The position numbers were made by a program, and so were the translations under genes. A stretch of 64,000 nt of DNA from Bhargavaea cecembensis. GTDB lineage: Bacteria; Bacillota; Bacilli; Bacillales_A; Planococcaceae. The DNA lies in the NCBI RefSeq assembly GCF_001619585.1, contig NZ_LQNT01000001.1, forward strand, positions 186,001 to 250,000. Reading direction: 5' to 3'. The notes under the pieces were generated by a model. That model saw only the letters and a program-made list of their open reading frames with translations. It did no database searches and was not told where the DNA came from. Positions within the stretch are counted from its first letter, which is position 1. Every line of letters starts with the position of its first letter. This document shows, piece by piece, positions 15,708 to 24,624 of this stretch.

Positions 15708-16840
15708 CGGCATCCGATAAGGGGAAAGGACAAAAGAACAAAAGCCTGGGGCAGACATTGGCCGGGCTTGCCATCGGTGTTGTTCTGTGGCCAGTGTTCC
15801 TTCCCTATTTGTATATTCATGAACCGGTGATCGACCTTCGAAATATCATGATCATCATTGTCTCGATCTTTGTCAGTGCGGTCCTCGCCCTGATCATTCA
15901 TGAATTCGGACATGCCATCGCCGGAGCCGTCTCAGGCATGACGTTCATGAATATGAGCATCGGTCCGATTGTCATGATCCGGTCAGGCGGAAAAGCCCGG
16001 ATCATTTTTCAGAAGCCCGCTCTCGGATACCTGGGGCGTGCCATGCTGCGGTTTCCTGCCGAGACCACTGAGGAACAGATGGAATCGCGGCTCAAGCAGT
16101 ACGTGGCCGGTGGTCCTGCAGCAAATATGATCGCGGCAGCCATTTCGGTTGTGCTTGTTTACACAATCCTGCCGTCGGGTGTCTTGCTGACATTTGCTAT
16201 CGTCAATCTCCTGCTTGGAGCGGCAAACCTGATCCCGACAGACAGCAAGGGAATGATGACGGACGGAAAGCATCTGTCCATGCTTTCCGGAAAAACTCCG
16301 GGCAAGGAACTGGTGCTGGTCAGCTATCGCCTCATGCAGGAAGATGCGGAAGGGACAGACTGGAATCCGGAAACAGTGAGAACAGCCGAAGAGCTGATCA
16401 GGCGATATCCGGATCATTCGCTGACGCCTGCCTTGTATGCGTCTCTGTCTCCCTATTACATAAACGGAAATCCGGAGGATTCCGAGGCGCTCGGGCGTGG
16501 CATTGCATTCCGAGAACGGCAGCAGAAAATAGACCCGCTTCAGGACATGGCAGACATCGCCATGGTCCATGCACTTTATGCTGCCGGGAAACTCGCCGCC
16601 GAGCCGGAAATCCGTACGAAGCTCAGCCGGATCAGTGATGCCGAAAAGGTAACCCATCTGTTCCGGGATGCCTATTCTGAAATTTTGGACGGCCGGCCCG
16701 GGCAGTTGGGCGATTACTTGGATCAGCTGGAACGTGTACTCGGCCCATGGCATTCACTGTATCTGGAAGGAAAGTTTGAAAAGGGACGGATCCTCGAGTT
16801 AAGGCGGGCTCTCGATGTGGCCCGTCCATCCAATGGTTAG
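15704..16840 (+). CDS. M50-like membrane metalloprotease
   Basis: A 378-aa membrane protein with the zinc-protease motif HEFGH near residue 66 and a second site at NLIPTDSKGMMTDGKH, the usual metal-ligating Asp of site-2 proteases. Between them lie several hydrophobic segments. The C-terminal 170 residues are soluble and helical with a TPR-like look. GTG 15704 (or TTG 15701) overlaps the zinc-ribbon gene. The co-encoded zinc-ribbon and DUF1648 proteins may be partners or substrates (inferred from position only). Substrate unknown. Confidence 0.85.
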   Translation: MTASDKGKGQKNKSLGQTLAGLAIGVVLWPVFLPYLYIHEPVIDLRNIMIIIVSIFVSAVLALIIHEFGHAIAGAVSGMTFMNMSIGPIVMIRSGGKARIIFQKPALGYLGRAMLRFPAETTEEQMESRLKQYVAGGPAANMIAAAISVVLVYTILPSGVLLTFAIVNLLLGAANLIPTDSKGMMTDGKHLSMLSGKTPGKELVLVSYRLMQEDAEGTDWNPETVRTAEELIRRYPDHSLTPALYASLSPYYINGNPEDSEALGRGIAFRERQQKIDPLQDMADIAMVHALYAAGKLAAEPEIRTKLSRISDAEKVTHLFRDAYSEILDGRPGQLGDYLDQLERVLGPWHSLYLEGKFEKGRILELRRALDVARPSNG

Positions 16841-16976
16841 ACTGCATGGTTCTCTTTGCCGGATGGCCCCGACAAGCAGCAGCTTGTGAGGACCCTATCG
16901 GCTTTCTCTATGTACGGGAAGAGCGTGGGACATTATACTGGGGAGGATACCGAATAACCGATAATGGAGACGAACA

Positions 16977-17573
16977 ATGATACTGGTAATAGATAATTTC
17001 GATTCGTTCACTTTTAATCTTGTCCAATACCTGCGCCGCATCGGAATGGAGGTTTCAGTACGCCGAAATGACGAAGTGACCGCGGAGGAAGTCCGGAAGA
17101 TGGCCCCCGGGGCGATCCTGATCTCTCCGGGCCCGGGAAATCCGGATACTTCGGGCGTTTGCCTGGAGATTGTCGGAAGGTTCCACAGTGAAATCCCCAT
17201 CATCGGCGTCTGTCTCGGACAGCAGGTGATCGCCCGGGCATTCGGCGGCTTCGTCATGAAAGGAAGCCGTCCGGTTCACGGCAAAACTTCTCCAATCATG
17301 CACGATGGCCGCGGTGTATTCGCGGGACTCCCATCACCACTAAGAGTGGCCAGGTACCACTCCCTTGTGGTTGAGGAAGAAACGCTTCCTGAATGCCTTG
17401 AAGTGTCCGCCAGAACAGCAGAAGGGGAGATCATGGCGATCCGCCACAAAGTGTATCCGGTAGAAGGCGTCCAGTTCCACCCGGAAGCCATCCTCACCGA
17501 AAAGGGACTGGATATGCTGATGAACTTCGTTTTGCAGGCGAACAGCCCGGAGGTGATCCGTCATGCAGAATAA
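16977..17573 (+). CDS. pabA: aminodeoxychorismate/anthranilate synthase glutaminase subunit
   Basis: A 198-aa class I glutamine amidotransferase supplying ammonia for folate (and possibly tryptophan) synthesis. It starts MILVIDNFDSFTFNLVQYL, has the oxyanion sequence PGPGNP, the nucleophile Cys79 in GVCLGQQ and the His-Glu pair in FHPEA. In Bacillus a single PabA/TrpG serves both synthases. Because the next gene is pabB-type and no trp genes are seen, folate is the direct context. ATG 16977 follows GGAG at 7 nt. The gene overlaps pabB by 11 bp. Confidence 0.92.
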   Translation: MILVIDNFDSFTFNLVQYLRRIGMEVSVRRNDEVTAEEVRKMAPGAILISPGPGNPDTSGVCLEIVGRFHSEIPIIGVCLGQQVIARAFGGFVMKGSRPVHGKTSPIMHDGRGVFAGLPSPLRVARYHSLVVEEETLPECLEVSARTAEGEIMAIRHKVYPVEGVQFHPEAILTEKGLDMLMNFVLQANSPEVIRHAE

Positions 17574-19311
17574 CGGCCGTGAGCCTTTTTTGTCATTTGA
17601 GTATGCCTCCGCCAAAGGGCATATCATCCCGCGTACGTTCCGCAATCCCGAGAAGGTGATCCGGGCAGAACAGATTGACGAAGTCATTCCCGCACTCCGG
17701 GAGGTCCAGGAAGCTGTGGACGCCGGCTGGTATGCAGCCGGTTTTCTCTCTTATGAAGCATCACCTGCCTTTGATCCGGCTTATCGGGTGAGAGAGGGGC
17801 AAACGATGCCGCTCCTATGGTTCGGTATATTCCGGGAACCGGAATATAGGGCACTCCGCCCGTCAGGTCCGTTCAATGTTTCCGACTGGAAGCCGGACAC
17901 CGGGGAGCAGGAATACAGAGAGGCCATCCGCACCATCAAACAGGCGATCGAGCACGGAGAAACCTATCAGACAAATTATACAATCCGGCTACACAGTCAT
18001 TTCCGGGGAAATGATGTGGCGCTGTTCGAACGCATGAAGCGGGCCCAGTCCTGTAATTACAGCGCGTATATCAACACCGGTGAGCATTCCGTGCTTTCTG
18101 CTTCTCCTGAGCTGTTTTTCAGGGTGGAGGGCAGCCGCATCACGACCAGGCCGATGAAGGGGACTGTTAAAAGAGGGAAGACAACAGAAGAAGATCAGGC
18201 TCTCTCGGAGTGGCTGGCCGGTTCCGAGAAAAACCGGGCGGAGAATGTAATGATCGTCGATCTTCTTAGAAATGATCTTGGAAGAATTGCCCGGACAGGC
18301 AGCGTTGAAGTATCAAAGCTTTTTGAAATCGAACGCTATCCGACTGTACACCAGATGACTTCCACCGTTGAGGCAGACCTGGAGGAAGGAACAGGTCTGA
18401 CCGACATCTTTGGTGCTCTCTTTCCATGTGGCTCCATCACCGGTGCACCCAAGGTCAGCACGATGGATCTGATCTCAAAGCTTGAGGATTCTCCTCGCGA
18501 AGTGTACTGCGGCGCCATCGGGTTCATCACACCGGAACGGGAAGCGGTGTTCAATGTTCCGATCCGGACGGTCATGATCGATCAGACGAATGGAAACGCC
18601 ACTTGCGGTGTGGGTGGCGGAATCACATGGGATTCGACCAGCGAAGAGGAATATGGAGAAGTTCTGGCCAAGTCGAGCTTTCTTGAACTGGACCGGCCGG
18701 AATTTAGCCTTCTGGAAAGCCTTTTGCTTGAGGAAGGCTGTTACTTCCTGAAAGATGCGCATCTCGACCGGATGTCACGCTCTGCACGATACTTCGGCTT
18801 TCCGTTCGACCGGGAATTGGTCTCGGATCATCTTGACGAGCTGGCGGAGTCGCTGACTGAAGACGATTATAAAATACGCTGTCTGCTCAACCGTAACGGA
18901 AAGCCGTTCGCAGAAAGCCAACAGATCGGGGAAGCACCCTGCCTTCCCGAAGTCGTTCTCGCTGATGGCCCGGTCGATCGGGAAAATCCGTTCCTCTATC
19001 ATAAAACGACACACCGGGCAATTTATGATGAGCGTGCAGTTCCCGGCTGCTATGATGTGCTTCTGTGGAATCAGGCAGGTCAGCTGACAGAATTTATCAA
19101 TGGTAACCTGGTAGTTGAAATCGGCGGCAGGCGCTGGACGCCACCGGTATCCAGTGGCCTGCTTGCCGGTACTTACCGGGATGTTCTGCTCAAGGAAGGT
19201 GTCATTGCAGAAAGAGAGCTGTCTGTATCGGACCTGGAATCCTGCACGAAAATCTGGCTGGTCAACAGTGTGAGGAAATGGGTGGAGGTCCGTCTGGTAC
19301 AAGAGAAATAG
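17563..19311 (+). CDS. pabB: bifunctional aminodeoxychorismate synthase component I / aminodeoxychorismate lyase (PabB-PabC fusion)
   Basis: A 582-aa fusion. Residues about 100-370 form the chorismate-binding domain: RPMKGTVKRGKT, VDLLRNDLGRIA, GSITGAPKVSTMDLI and YCGAIGF. Residues about 380-582 resemble the PLP-dependent aminodeoxychorismate lyase (fold type IV): HLDRMSRSARYFGF, a candidate PLP lysine in YHKTTHRAIYDE, and VSSGLLAGTYRDVLL. The fusion would carry out both steps from chorismate to p-aminobenzoate with ammonia from PabA. It overlaps pabA by 11 bp, and a terminator follows. Confidence 0.9.
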   Translation: MQNNGREPFLSFEYASAKGHIIPRTFRNPEKVIRAEQIDEVIPALREVQEAVDAGWYAAGFLSYEASPAFDPAYRVREGQTMPLLWFGIFREPEYRALRPSGPFNVSDWKPDTGEQEYREAIRTIKQAIEHGETYQTNYTIRLHSHFRGNDVALFERMKRAQSCNYSAYINTGEHSVLSASPELFFRVEGSRITTRPMKGTVKRGKTTEEDQALSEWLAGSEKNRAENVMIVDLLRNDLGRIARTGSVEVSKLFEIERYPTVHQMTSTVEADLEEGTGLTDIFGALFPCGSITGAPKVSTMDLISKLEDSPREVYCGAIGFITPEREAVFNVPIRTVMIDQTNGNATCGVGGGITWDSTSEEEYGEVLAKSSFLELDRPEFSLLESLLLEEGCYFLKDAHLDRMSRSARYFGFPFDRELVSDHLDELAESLTEDDYKIRCLLNRNGKPFAESQQIGEAPCLPEVVLADGPVDRENPFLYHKTTHRAIYDERAVPGCYDVLLWNQAGQLTEFINGNLVVEIGGRRWTPPVSSGLLAGTYRDVLLKEGVIAERELSVSDLESCTKIWLVNSVRKWVEVRLVQEK

Positions 19312-19321
19312 ATGGGGAAGA

Positions 19322-19347
19322 GGCTGTGCAACCGCACGGCCTTTTTT
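19322..19347 (+). terminator. terminator after pabB
   Basis: GGCTGTGC pairs with GCACGGCC (one G-U pair), followed by six Ts. Confidence 0.8.
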
Positions 19348-19432
19348 ATTCATCCGATAAAAACGGAGAAACAAAGGAATCCTGCAGAAAGTTGTTGAAG
19401 GGAGGAGAAAGACAGCGAATAGGGGGTACTTC

Positions 19433-20851
19433 GTGAATATTTCAGCTTGGATTTGGGGAATGACCATCGTATTGTGTGCACTCTTCATCATGGTCGCGTT
19501 CCTTTTCAGAAAAAAATCAGGAGAGAGTTTTGTTCAGTATGCGATTGCCGGCGGAACACTTCCTTTTATTCTGATTCTCTTCACGGATATTGCAACCATC
19601 ATGGGGGTCGGCAATTTTGTCGGACACTCTGCCAAAGGATACGAAATCGGGGTGGCCAATATCCCGTTCGTCTTTGGAGAGCAGGGGGCAAAGATCCTGT
19701 TTGCCCTCGTGTTTGCCGGGTTTGCAGCACGATTTACATACGTGACAATTGCCGAGATGATGGATGATCTGATCTTGCGGGACCGTATTGCCAGGGCTCT
19801 GATCGCCATCCTCACTTCAGCGATCATGATTGCATGGACGAGCGGGCAGGCCATCGGGATGGGGGCACTTTTCTCGACATTCACGGGAACGGAACCGCTT
19901 CCGATGATTCTTCTTTTTTCCGGAGTGTTTATCGTCTATACGACGATCGGCGGCATGTATTCGGTCGTGTGGACGGATTTTATCCAAGGTTCGCTTCTCA
20001 TCGCGATCGCGCTATGGTTTTATTACCGTGTCTTCAGTGAGGTCGACTTCAGTTATTCAACACTCCAGTCGCGGCTTGCCGATGTTGAAGGACTCCATCT
20101 GGCATCACTGAATCTTTCGGCCATGGAGGTATTGAGCCTGTTCGTGACCGGTGTGTTCGGCATACTGGCCGCGCAGGTATATTGGCAGCGATGTTTTGCG
20201 GCAAAAAGCCCTAAAGTGGCCAGCCGTGCGATGCTGATCGGCGGAATTGTCGCCATCGTGTTCACTTCACTCACGACGCTGGCCGGGCTTGTCGTTTATA
20301 CGAAAGACCAGTCGCTGGATCCGAACCAGGCCATCTCCTATTTCATTCTGGAAGAACTGACTCCTGTTGCAGTGCTGGCCTTTTTCCTGCTCGTTTTCCT
20401 TGCAGCCATTTCCAGTGCATCCTCGCTTCTTCATGCCGCTTCTGTGGTGATCGTCAATGACCTGATCATCCCGAATATGAAGAGGAGGGAAGAAACCTTC
20501 TATGTCAGCATGACCCGATGGTGCGTTTTATTGGTGGGTGTATTCTCCGTCGGAGCTGCCCTCCTATTCGAGTCGATCATTGACCTATTCTCGCTTGCCT
20601 ACACGATGGCAGGCGGAGGTGTTATACCGGTGCTGATCGTCGGGCTTCTGTGGAAGCAGAGGAAAAAGGAGAGGTTTGAAATGGGAAAGCGGAACAGCCG
20701 TGTCACGGTATGGGGGGCAAGAGCCGGAATTCTGGCCGGATCGATCGTATCGGTCACTTCCGGTATCCTGTGGGGGGTGCTCGTTTCGGCGATTCTGACA
20801 ATATTGGTATCGATGCTTCTTCCCGGCAGGAATCAACCTGTTCTTACTTGA
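19433..20851 (+). CDS. sodium:solute symporter family protein
   Basis: A 472-aa SSS-family (LeuT-fold) transporter with about 12-13 membrane segments. Conserved regions include DIATIMGVGNFVGHSAKGYE near TM2, TSGQAIGMGALF, TTIGGMYSVVWTDFIQ and AAISSASSLLHAASVVIVNDLI. The family moves solutes such as proline, pantothenate or sugars with sodium; the ligand here is not predictable. The GTG start 19433 is preceded by AGGGGGT. A strong bidirectional terminator shared with luxS follows. Confidence 0.9.
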   Translation: MNISAWIWGMTIVLCALFIMVAFLFRKKSGESFVQYAIAGGTLPFILILFTDIATIMGVGNFVGHSAKGYEIGVANIPFVFGEQGAKILFALVFAGFAARFTYVTIAEMMDDLILRDRIARALIAILTSAIMIAWTSGQAIGMGALFSTFTGTEPLPMILLFSGVFIVYTTIGGMYSVVWTDFIQGSLLIAIALWFYYRVFSEVDFSYSTLQSRLADVEGLHLASLNLSAMEVLSLFVTGVFGILAAQVYWQRCFAAKSPKVASRAMLIGGIVAIVFTSLTTLAGLVVYTKDQSLDPNQAISYFILEELTPVAVLAFFLLVFLAAISSASSLLHAASVVIVNDLIIPNMKRREETFYVSMTRWCVLLVGVFSVGAALLFESIIDLFSLAYTMAGGGVIPVLIVGLLWKQRKKERFEMGKRNSRVTVWGARAGILAGSIVSVTSGILWGVLVSAILTILVSMLLPGRNQPVLT

Positions 20852-20864
20852 TATCAGTCCAGGA

Positions 20865-20907
20865 ATAAATAAAAGGAGACTCCCAGAGGGAGTCTCCTTT
20901 TATTTAT
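20865..20907. terminator. bidirectional terminator between symporter and luxS
   Basis: Near-perfect long hairpin: 20865-20884 is complementary to 20888-20907 around AGA, with A and T tracts at both ends. It ends two convergent genes. Confidence 0.92.
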
Positions 20908-20912
20908 GGCAG

Positions 20913-21389
20913 TCACTTTACAGGTTCTGCGAATTTCCGTTCGAATGCATCGATGCTGATACCGGCTTCAAGAACCTGCTTGGCATACTCTTTGGCAGCG
21001 AACAAAGAGTGATCCCGGTAGTTGCCGCATTCCAGTGCGGAAACGGCCGGTACGGTCTCTGTTTCAATCACTTTTTCCAAGGTTGCCTTGAGGCCCCGTG
21101 CAATTTCTGCAGGGTCGTGCTCATCCCAGATGATCATATAAAAGCCAGTCCGGCAACCCATCGGAGAAATATCAACAATGCCTTCGACTTCATCCCGCAT
21201 ATAAGTTGCGAGCAGGTGCTCTAGCGTGTGGACTGCTGAGGTCGGCATGGCATCCTTGTTTGGCTGGAGGAAACGGAGGTCATATTTTTGGAGCGATGAG
21301 CCTTTTGTATGCTGCTCTGTACCTGCAAGCCGGACATACGGGGCAATCACCTTGTTATGGTCCAGAAGGAAGCTTTCGACTTGTGCCAT
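20913..21389 (-). CDS. luxS: S-ribosylhomocysteine lyase (LuxS)
   Basis: A 158-aa enzyme that cleaves S-ribosylhomocysteine to homocysteine and DPD, the autoinducer-2 precursor. It belongs to the activated methyl cycle. The metal ligands lie in HTLEHLLA and in ALECGNYRDHS; the catalytic-base region GCRTGFY is present. Length is standard. ATG 21389 follows AAAGGATGATGG. It is monocistronic. No SAM riboswitch is visible upstream. Confidence 0.97.
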   Translation of the reverse strand: MAQVESFLLDHNKVIAPYVRLAGTEQHTKGSSLQKYDLRFLQPNKDAMPTSAVHTLEHLLATYMRDEVEGIVDISPMGCRTGFYMIIWDEHDPAEIARGLKATLEKVIETETVPAVSALECGNYRDHSLFAAKEYAKQVLEAGISIDAFERKFAEPVK

Positions 21390-21490
21390 TGGGCCATCAT
21401 CCTTTCCTGATTCAATTCCTATTTATCATATCAGATTTAAAATACAAAATAAACCATCTAAACTTTCCAGAGAAAAAACAAGTTAAACAG

Positions 21491-21519
21491 TTTTCAACGC
21501 GGAACCGGCATGGTATGAT
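21491..21519 (+). promoter_or_regulatory. candidate sigma-A promoter of the MATE gene
   Basis: TTTTCA (21491-21496), 17-nt spacer, TATGAT (21514-21519), about 40 nt before the GTG start. Confidence 0.5.
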
Positions 21520-21560
21520 ATTTCCTGTTTTGATTCTAAAAAAAGGAAGAAGGAAATGCG

Positions 21561-22943
21561 GTGTCTGCGACTGCAGTTGGCGGCCAGGAAAAGAAGCTGA
21601 GCCTCTTTCATCTGACGTGGCCGATTTTTCTAGAGTTGTTTTTGTTCATGCTGATGGGATTAACGGATACCTTCATGCTGAGTTCACTTTCGGATGATGC
21701 CGTCTCCGGGGTCGGAGCTGCCAACCAGTATATCCATATCGCAATTCTTGTGCTTGAAGTCGTAGGGAACGGAGCTGCAATCGTTGTCTCCCAGTACCTG
21801 GGGTCCAAGCGTTATATAGAAGCAGCCAAAATTTCGGGCCTGGCGGTTTCGCTTAACCTCCTTGTCGGTCTGGGCCTTAGTGGCATGTTTATGCTGTTTA
21901 CAAACCGGCTGATGACTGCCATGAATTTGCAGGGCGAAGTTCTTGCCCATGCAGAAGCCTATTTGTCCATTGTGGGCGGTGCCATTTTCCTGCAGGCCAT
22001 CATTAATTCTCTTGCTGCTGTGATTCGTGTGCACGGCTTTACGAAGCAGACGATGTTCGTTTCACTCGGGATGAATATTATCCACGTAATCGGCAACTAT
22101 GCCCTGATCTTCGGGAAGTTCGGGCTGCCCGAACTCGGCGTGCAGGGCGCCGCAATTTCGTCCGTCGGAAGCCGTCTCATTGCCATGTTCGTCTTTTTCT
22201 GGCTGCTGTACAGGGTAATGGAGTATAAGGTCGAATTCAGGTACTACATTACCTGGACCCGTTCGTACATTGCGAAAATCCTGAATATCGGGCTTCCAAG
22301 CGCGTTTGAGCAGATCCTGTACCAGGGATGCCAGCTCGTCTTCCTATACTATGTGACGCATCTCGGCACAGAGGCGCTTGCAGCCCGGCAGTATGCGGTA
22401 AACATCTCGATGTTCAGCTACTTGTTCGCCCTGGCGATTGGTCTCGGGACATCTATCATTACCGGCCGTCTTGTAGGGGCGGGGAATAAGGATGAGGCTT
22501 ACAGAGGACTTTGGAGAAGTCTGAAATGGGCGTTTCTGTTCACCGTCATCATGGTTGCGGTGGTCATGGTGTTCCGCTATCCGCTCATGCGCATGTTTAC
22601 GGATAATGAGGCAATCATCGAACTGGGGGCAACCGTACTCCTGCTGGCATTCCTGCTCGAGACCGGCAGAACATTCAATATCGTCATCATTAACTCGCTC
22701 CGCGCATCGGGTGACGCGAAATTCCCGGTCTTCATGGCGGCTGTCTCGATGGTCCTCATGAGCCTGCCGCTCGGCTATTTCCTTGTGTTTATCATGGATC
22801 TCGGACTTGTCGGTGTCTGGCTGGCCATCGCTGCCGATGAATGGACACGCGGTATCTGCATGGCGCTCCGCTGGAAAAGCCGGGCCTGGCAGAGGCATGC
22901 CCTTGTCGATGACGACGTGCAGCCGGTCCCTGAGATTGCATAA
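21561..22943 (+). CDS. MATE-family efflux transporter
   Basis: A 460-aa multidrug/toxin extrusion protein with about 12 membrane segments in two similar halves. MATE-like landmarks are LMGLTDTFMLSSLSDDAVSGVGAANQ in the first half and NIGLPSAFEQILYQGCQ...LGTEALAARQYAVNI at the start of the second. It should export cationic compounds using sodium or proton gradients. The GTG start 21561 has AAGGAAGAAGGA upstream. It is monocistronic, with its own promoter and terminator. Confidence 0.92.
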   Translation: MSATAVGGQEKKLSLFHLTWPIFLELFLFMLMGLTDTFMLSSLSDDAVSGVGAANQYIHIAILVLEVVGNGAAIVVSQYLGSKRYIEAAKISGLAVSLNLLVGLGLSGMFMLFTNRLMTAMNLQGEVLAHAEAYLSIVGGAIFLQAIINSLAAVIRVHGFTKQTMFVSLGMNIIHVIGNYALIFGKFGLPELGVQGAAISSVGSRLIAMFVFFWLLYRVMEYKVEFRYYITWTRSYIAKILNIGLPSAFEQILYQGCQLVFLYYVTHLGTEALAARQYAVNISMFSYLFALAIGLGTSIITGRLVGAGNKDEAYRGLWRSLKWAFLFTVIMVAVVMVFRYPLMRMFTDNEAIIELGATVLLLAFLLETGRTFNIVIINSLRASGDAKFPVFMAAVSMVLMSLPLGYFLVFIMDLGLVGVWLAIAADEWTRGICMALRWKSRAWQRHALVDDDVQPVPEIA

Positions 22944-22972
22944 CAGTAACATAAGATGTATCCGGACTGGAA

Positions 22973-23006
22973 CGCACAAGGCCGTTTTTTGCCTTGTGCG
23001 TTTTTT
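22973..23006 (+). terminator. terminator after the MATE gene
   Basis: CGCACAAGGC (22973-22982) pairs with GCCTTGTGCG (22991-23000), followed by TTTTTT. Confidence 0.9.
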
Positions 23007-23039
23007 GTGCTGAAAAATTCAGCTCTTGCATTAAAAGAA

Positions 23040-23071
23040 ACAGCCGACCCCCTGTAATGGGGAATCGGCTG
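23040..23071 (-). terminator. hairpin distal to ctaG
   Basis: ACAGCCGA and TCGGCTGT enclose CCCC/GGGG pairs; on the minus strand the stem is followed by TTTCTTTTA. It lies about 135 nt past ctaG. The gap 23072-23204 shows no gene. Confidence 0.5.
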
Positions 23072-23204
23072 TCAGGCCACGGCATAATCAAGGATATCAA
23101 CTGAAAATCGCGGAGTTTTTCTTCAGTAAGATTGAAATGATCTTGCACATAAATACCCAGCCCATTTCAGTCATTGGAAAGTCCCTATTCCAGTGAGGGA
23201 GGGA

Positions 23205-23999
23205 TCAGGATGATTCAATTTTTTGATAGGAATGCCGGGGAGCGGTATCCCGATACCAGCCGTGAAACAAAAGAATGATGATGACAAGGTCAACGAGATC
23301 CCCTCCGTAATACATCAGCATGGCACCTTCCCGGACCTGGTCCGGCGGAAACCCGGGCAGCAGATCTGCATAAATGGATTTGCTCAAAATTCCGTGCGCC
23401 GCGAGTGCACAGATAAAAACGATAGTCCGAAAAACATAACTGCAGCGATGCGGGGCAGGGTCGATATAAAGCATGGATATGGTGAACAGATAGCCCGCAG
23501 CAAATACATGAACGTGAATGAGCAAGTAAAGCCACAGGTGGTGGTGCATCAGCTGAAACAGTGGAGTGGCGTAAAGAAGCCAGAGTCCGCCAATGTTCAG
23601 TACGGATGCCGTCACCGGATTCCGGTAGAAGCGTGCAATCGGGTGGCGGAGCGCTTTCGTCAACCGTCTGGCCGCAGGTACCGGAAGTGCCCGGAGAAGA
23701 AGGGTAACGGGTGCCGAAAGGGCGATCAGGAGCGGGGCAAGCATCCCCAATAGCAGGTGACCGGCCATATGAATACGGAAATCATGATGGGCAGCCTCGG
23801 CAAACGGTCCGATAAAAACCAGCATTGCCGACAAAGTTCCGGACAGCCAAAAGAAAAGACGCCGGCCCGGCCAGTGCTTCAGCCGCCTGACCCTGTTTGT
23901 CCGGATCATCAAAATCAAATATCCTATTGCTCCGGAAAATGCAATGATTCCAACGAGTATCTGCAGGGCAGGGGGAAGGTGTTGCTGGTCATAATGCAA
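23205..23999 (-). CDS. ctaG: CtaG-family cytochrome c oxidase assembly protein
   Basis: A 264-aa membrane protein of the caa3_CtaG family, seven predicted segments. The conserved core has FIGPFAEAAHHDFRIHMAGHLLLGMLAPLLI, GGLWLLYATPLF, LIHVHVFAAGYLF and a C-terminal YYGGDLVDL. The many conserved histidines fit the proposed role in copper supply to heme-copper oxidase. The start is TTG 23997-23999, because GGAGG lies 8 nt upstream; a longer frame to 24032 has no site. It overlaps the DUF2243 gene by 11 bp, so the pair is translationally coupled. No oxidase genes are in the window. Confidence 0.87.
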   Translation of the reverse strand: MHYDQQHLPPALQILVGIIAFSGAIGYLILMIRTNRVRRLKHWPGRRLFFWLSGTLSAMLVFIGPFAEAAHHDFRIHMAGHLLLGMLAPLLIALSAPVTLLLRALPVPAARRLTKALRHPIARFYRNPVTASVLNIGGLWLLYATPLFQLMHHHLWLYLLIHVHVFAAGYLFTISMLYIDPAPHRCSYVFRTIVFICALAAHGILSKSIYADLLPGFPPDQVREGAMLMYYGGDLVDLVIIILLFHGWYRDTAPRHSYQKIESS

Positions 24000-24480
24000 G
24001 GGTCTCGCCTCCGTTTGCCCGAATACTGTCATTTCTTGCGCTGCGGATTAGAAGAAGTCCCGCAATGATCATGATAACGGCTGTGATGTTCCAGATAAGG
24101 TCGTATGGCAGAATGTCAACATGATACCGGATCTGGTGGAGCCTCATCAGCTTATGCTGGATGGTTCCGTCATACAGTTGAAATCCGCCTCCGCCCAGCA
24201 GCTTTCCACCCCAGAACATCTTGTGCCAAAAGGCGCGGCGGCGCATCAGGTCTGCCACCAGATAAAGTCCGCCTACTGTTGCAAACCAGCTGAAGGCGTG
24301 AAAAAGACCGTCTGAAATGAGTCCCGCGGAAGTCGTCGAGCGGTCATAGAACTTATGCCAGTGAAGCAACTGGTGAAAGATGGTTTCATCAATAAAAGCG
24401 ACAAATCCCAGACCGAACAGAATGCCTGCCCATAAGTTCTTTTTCCGATGGCTGTATTTGTGATCCTGTGACAAGGTCAC
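23989..24480 (-). CDS. DUF2243 membrane protein
   Basis: A 163-aa membrane protein with four predicted segments. DUF2243 signatures include FGLGFVAFIDETIFHQLLHWHKFYD near residue 20, DGLFHAFSWFATVGGLYLVADL and GGGGFQLYDGTIQHKLMRLHQIRY. The regularly spaced histidines in membrane segments suggest metal or heme handling (inferred). The GTG start 24480 follows AAAGGAGG. Coupling to ctaG points to a shared job in oxidase biogenesis. Confidence 0.88.
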   Translation of the reverse strand: MTLSQDHKYSHRKKNLWAGILFGLGFVAFIDETIFHQLLHWHKFYDRSTTSAGLISDGLFHAFSWFATVGGLYLVADLMRRRAFWHKMFWGGKLLGGGGFQLYDGTIQHKLMRLHQIRYHVDILPYDLIWNITAVIMIIAGLLLIRSARNDSIRANGGETLAL

Positions 24481-24588
24481 CGCTTCCTCCTTTCTGCTGG
24501 CAATGTAAAGTTATGACAAGTATTGCCTTATGCAAAAGATGGTAAACCACATGACAAGATTGACAGTCTTGAATCAGTACCATTAAAA

Positions 24589-24605
24589 TGAATGAAAGTC
24601 AGTCA
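24589..24605. promoter_or_regulatory. operator copy 1 of the TetR-SMR operon
   Basis: TGAATGAAAGTCAGTCA. Its reverse complement nearly equals the site at 25214-25230: arms TGAATGA and TCAGTCA are identical and only the three central bases differ. It lies just upstream of the repressor start, as expected for autoregulation. Confidence 0.75.
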
Positions 24606-24624
24606 TAGCATTGGAGAGGATACG

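Noticed and set aside
22792-23148. Minus-strand frame of 118 codons between MATE and ctaG
   Set aside because: It runs through the MATE terminator and into the MATE coding sequence; later residues are pure antisense.
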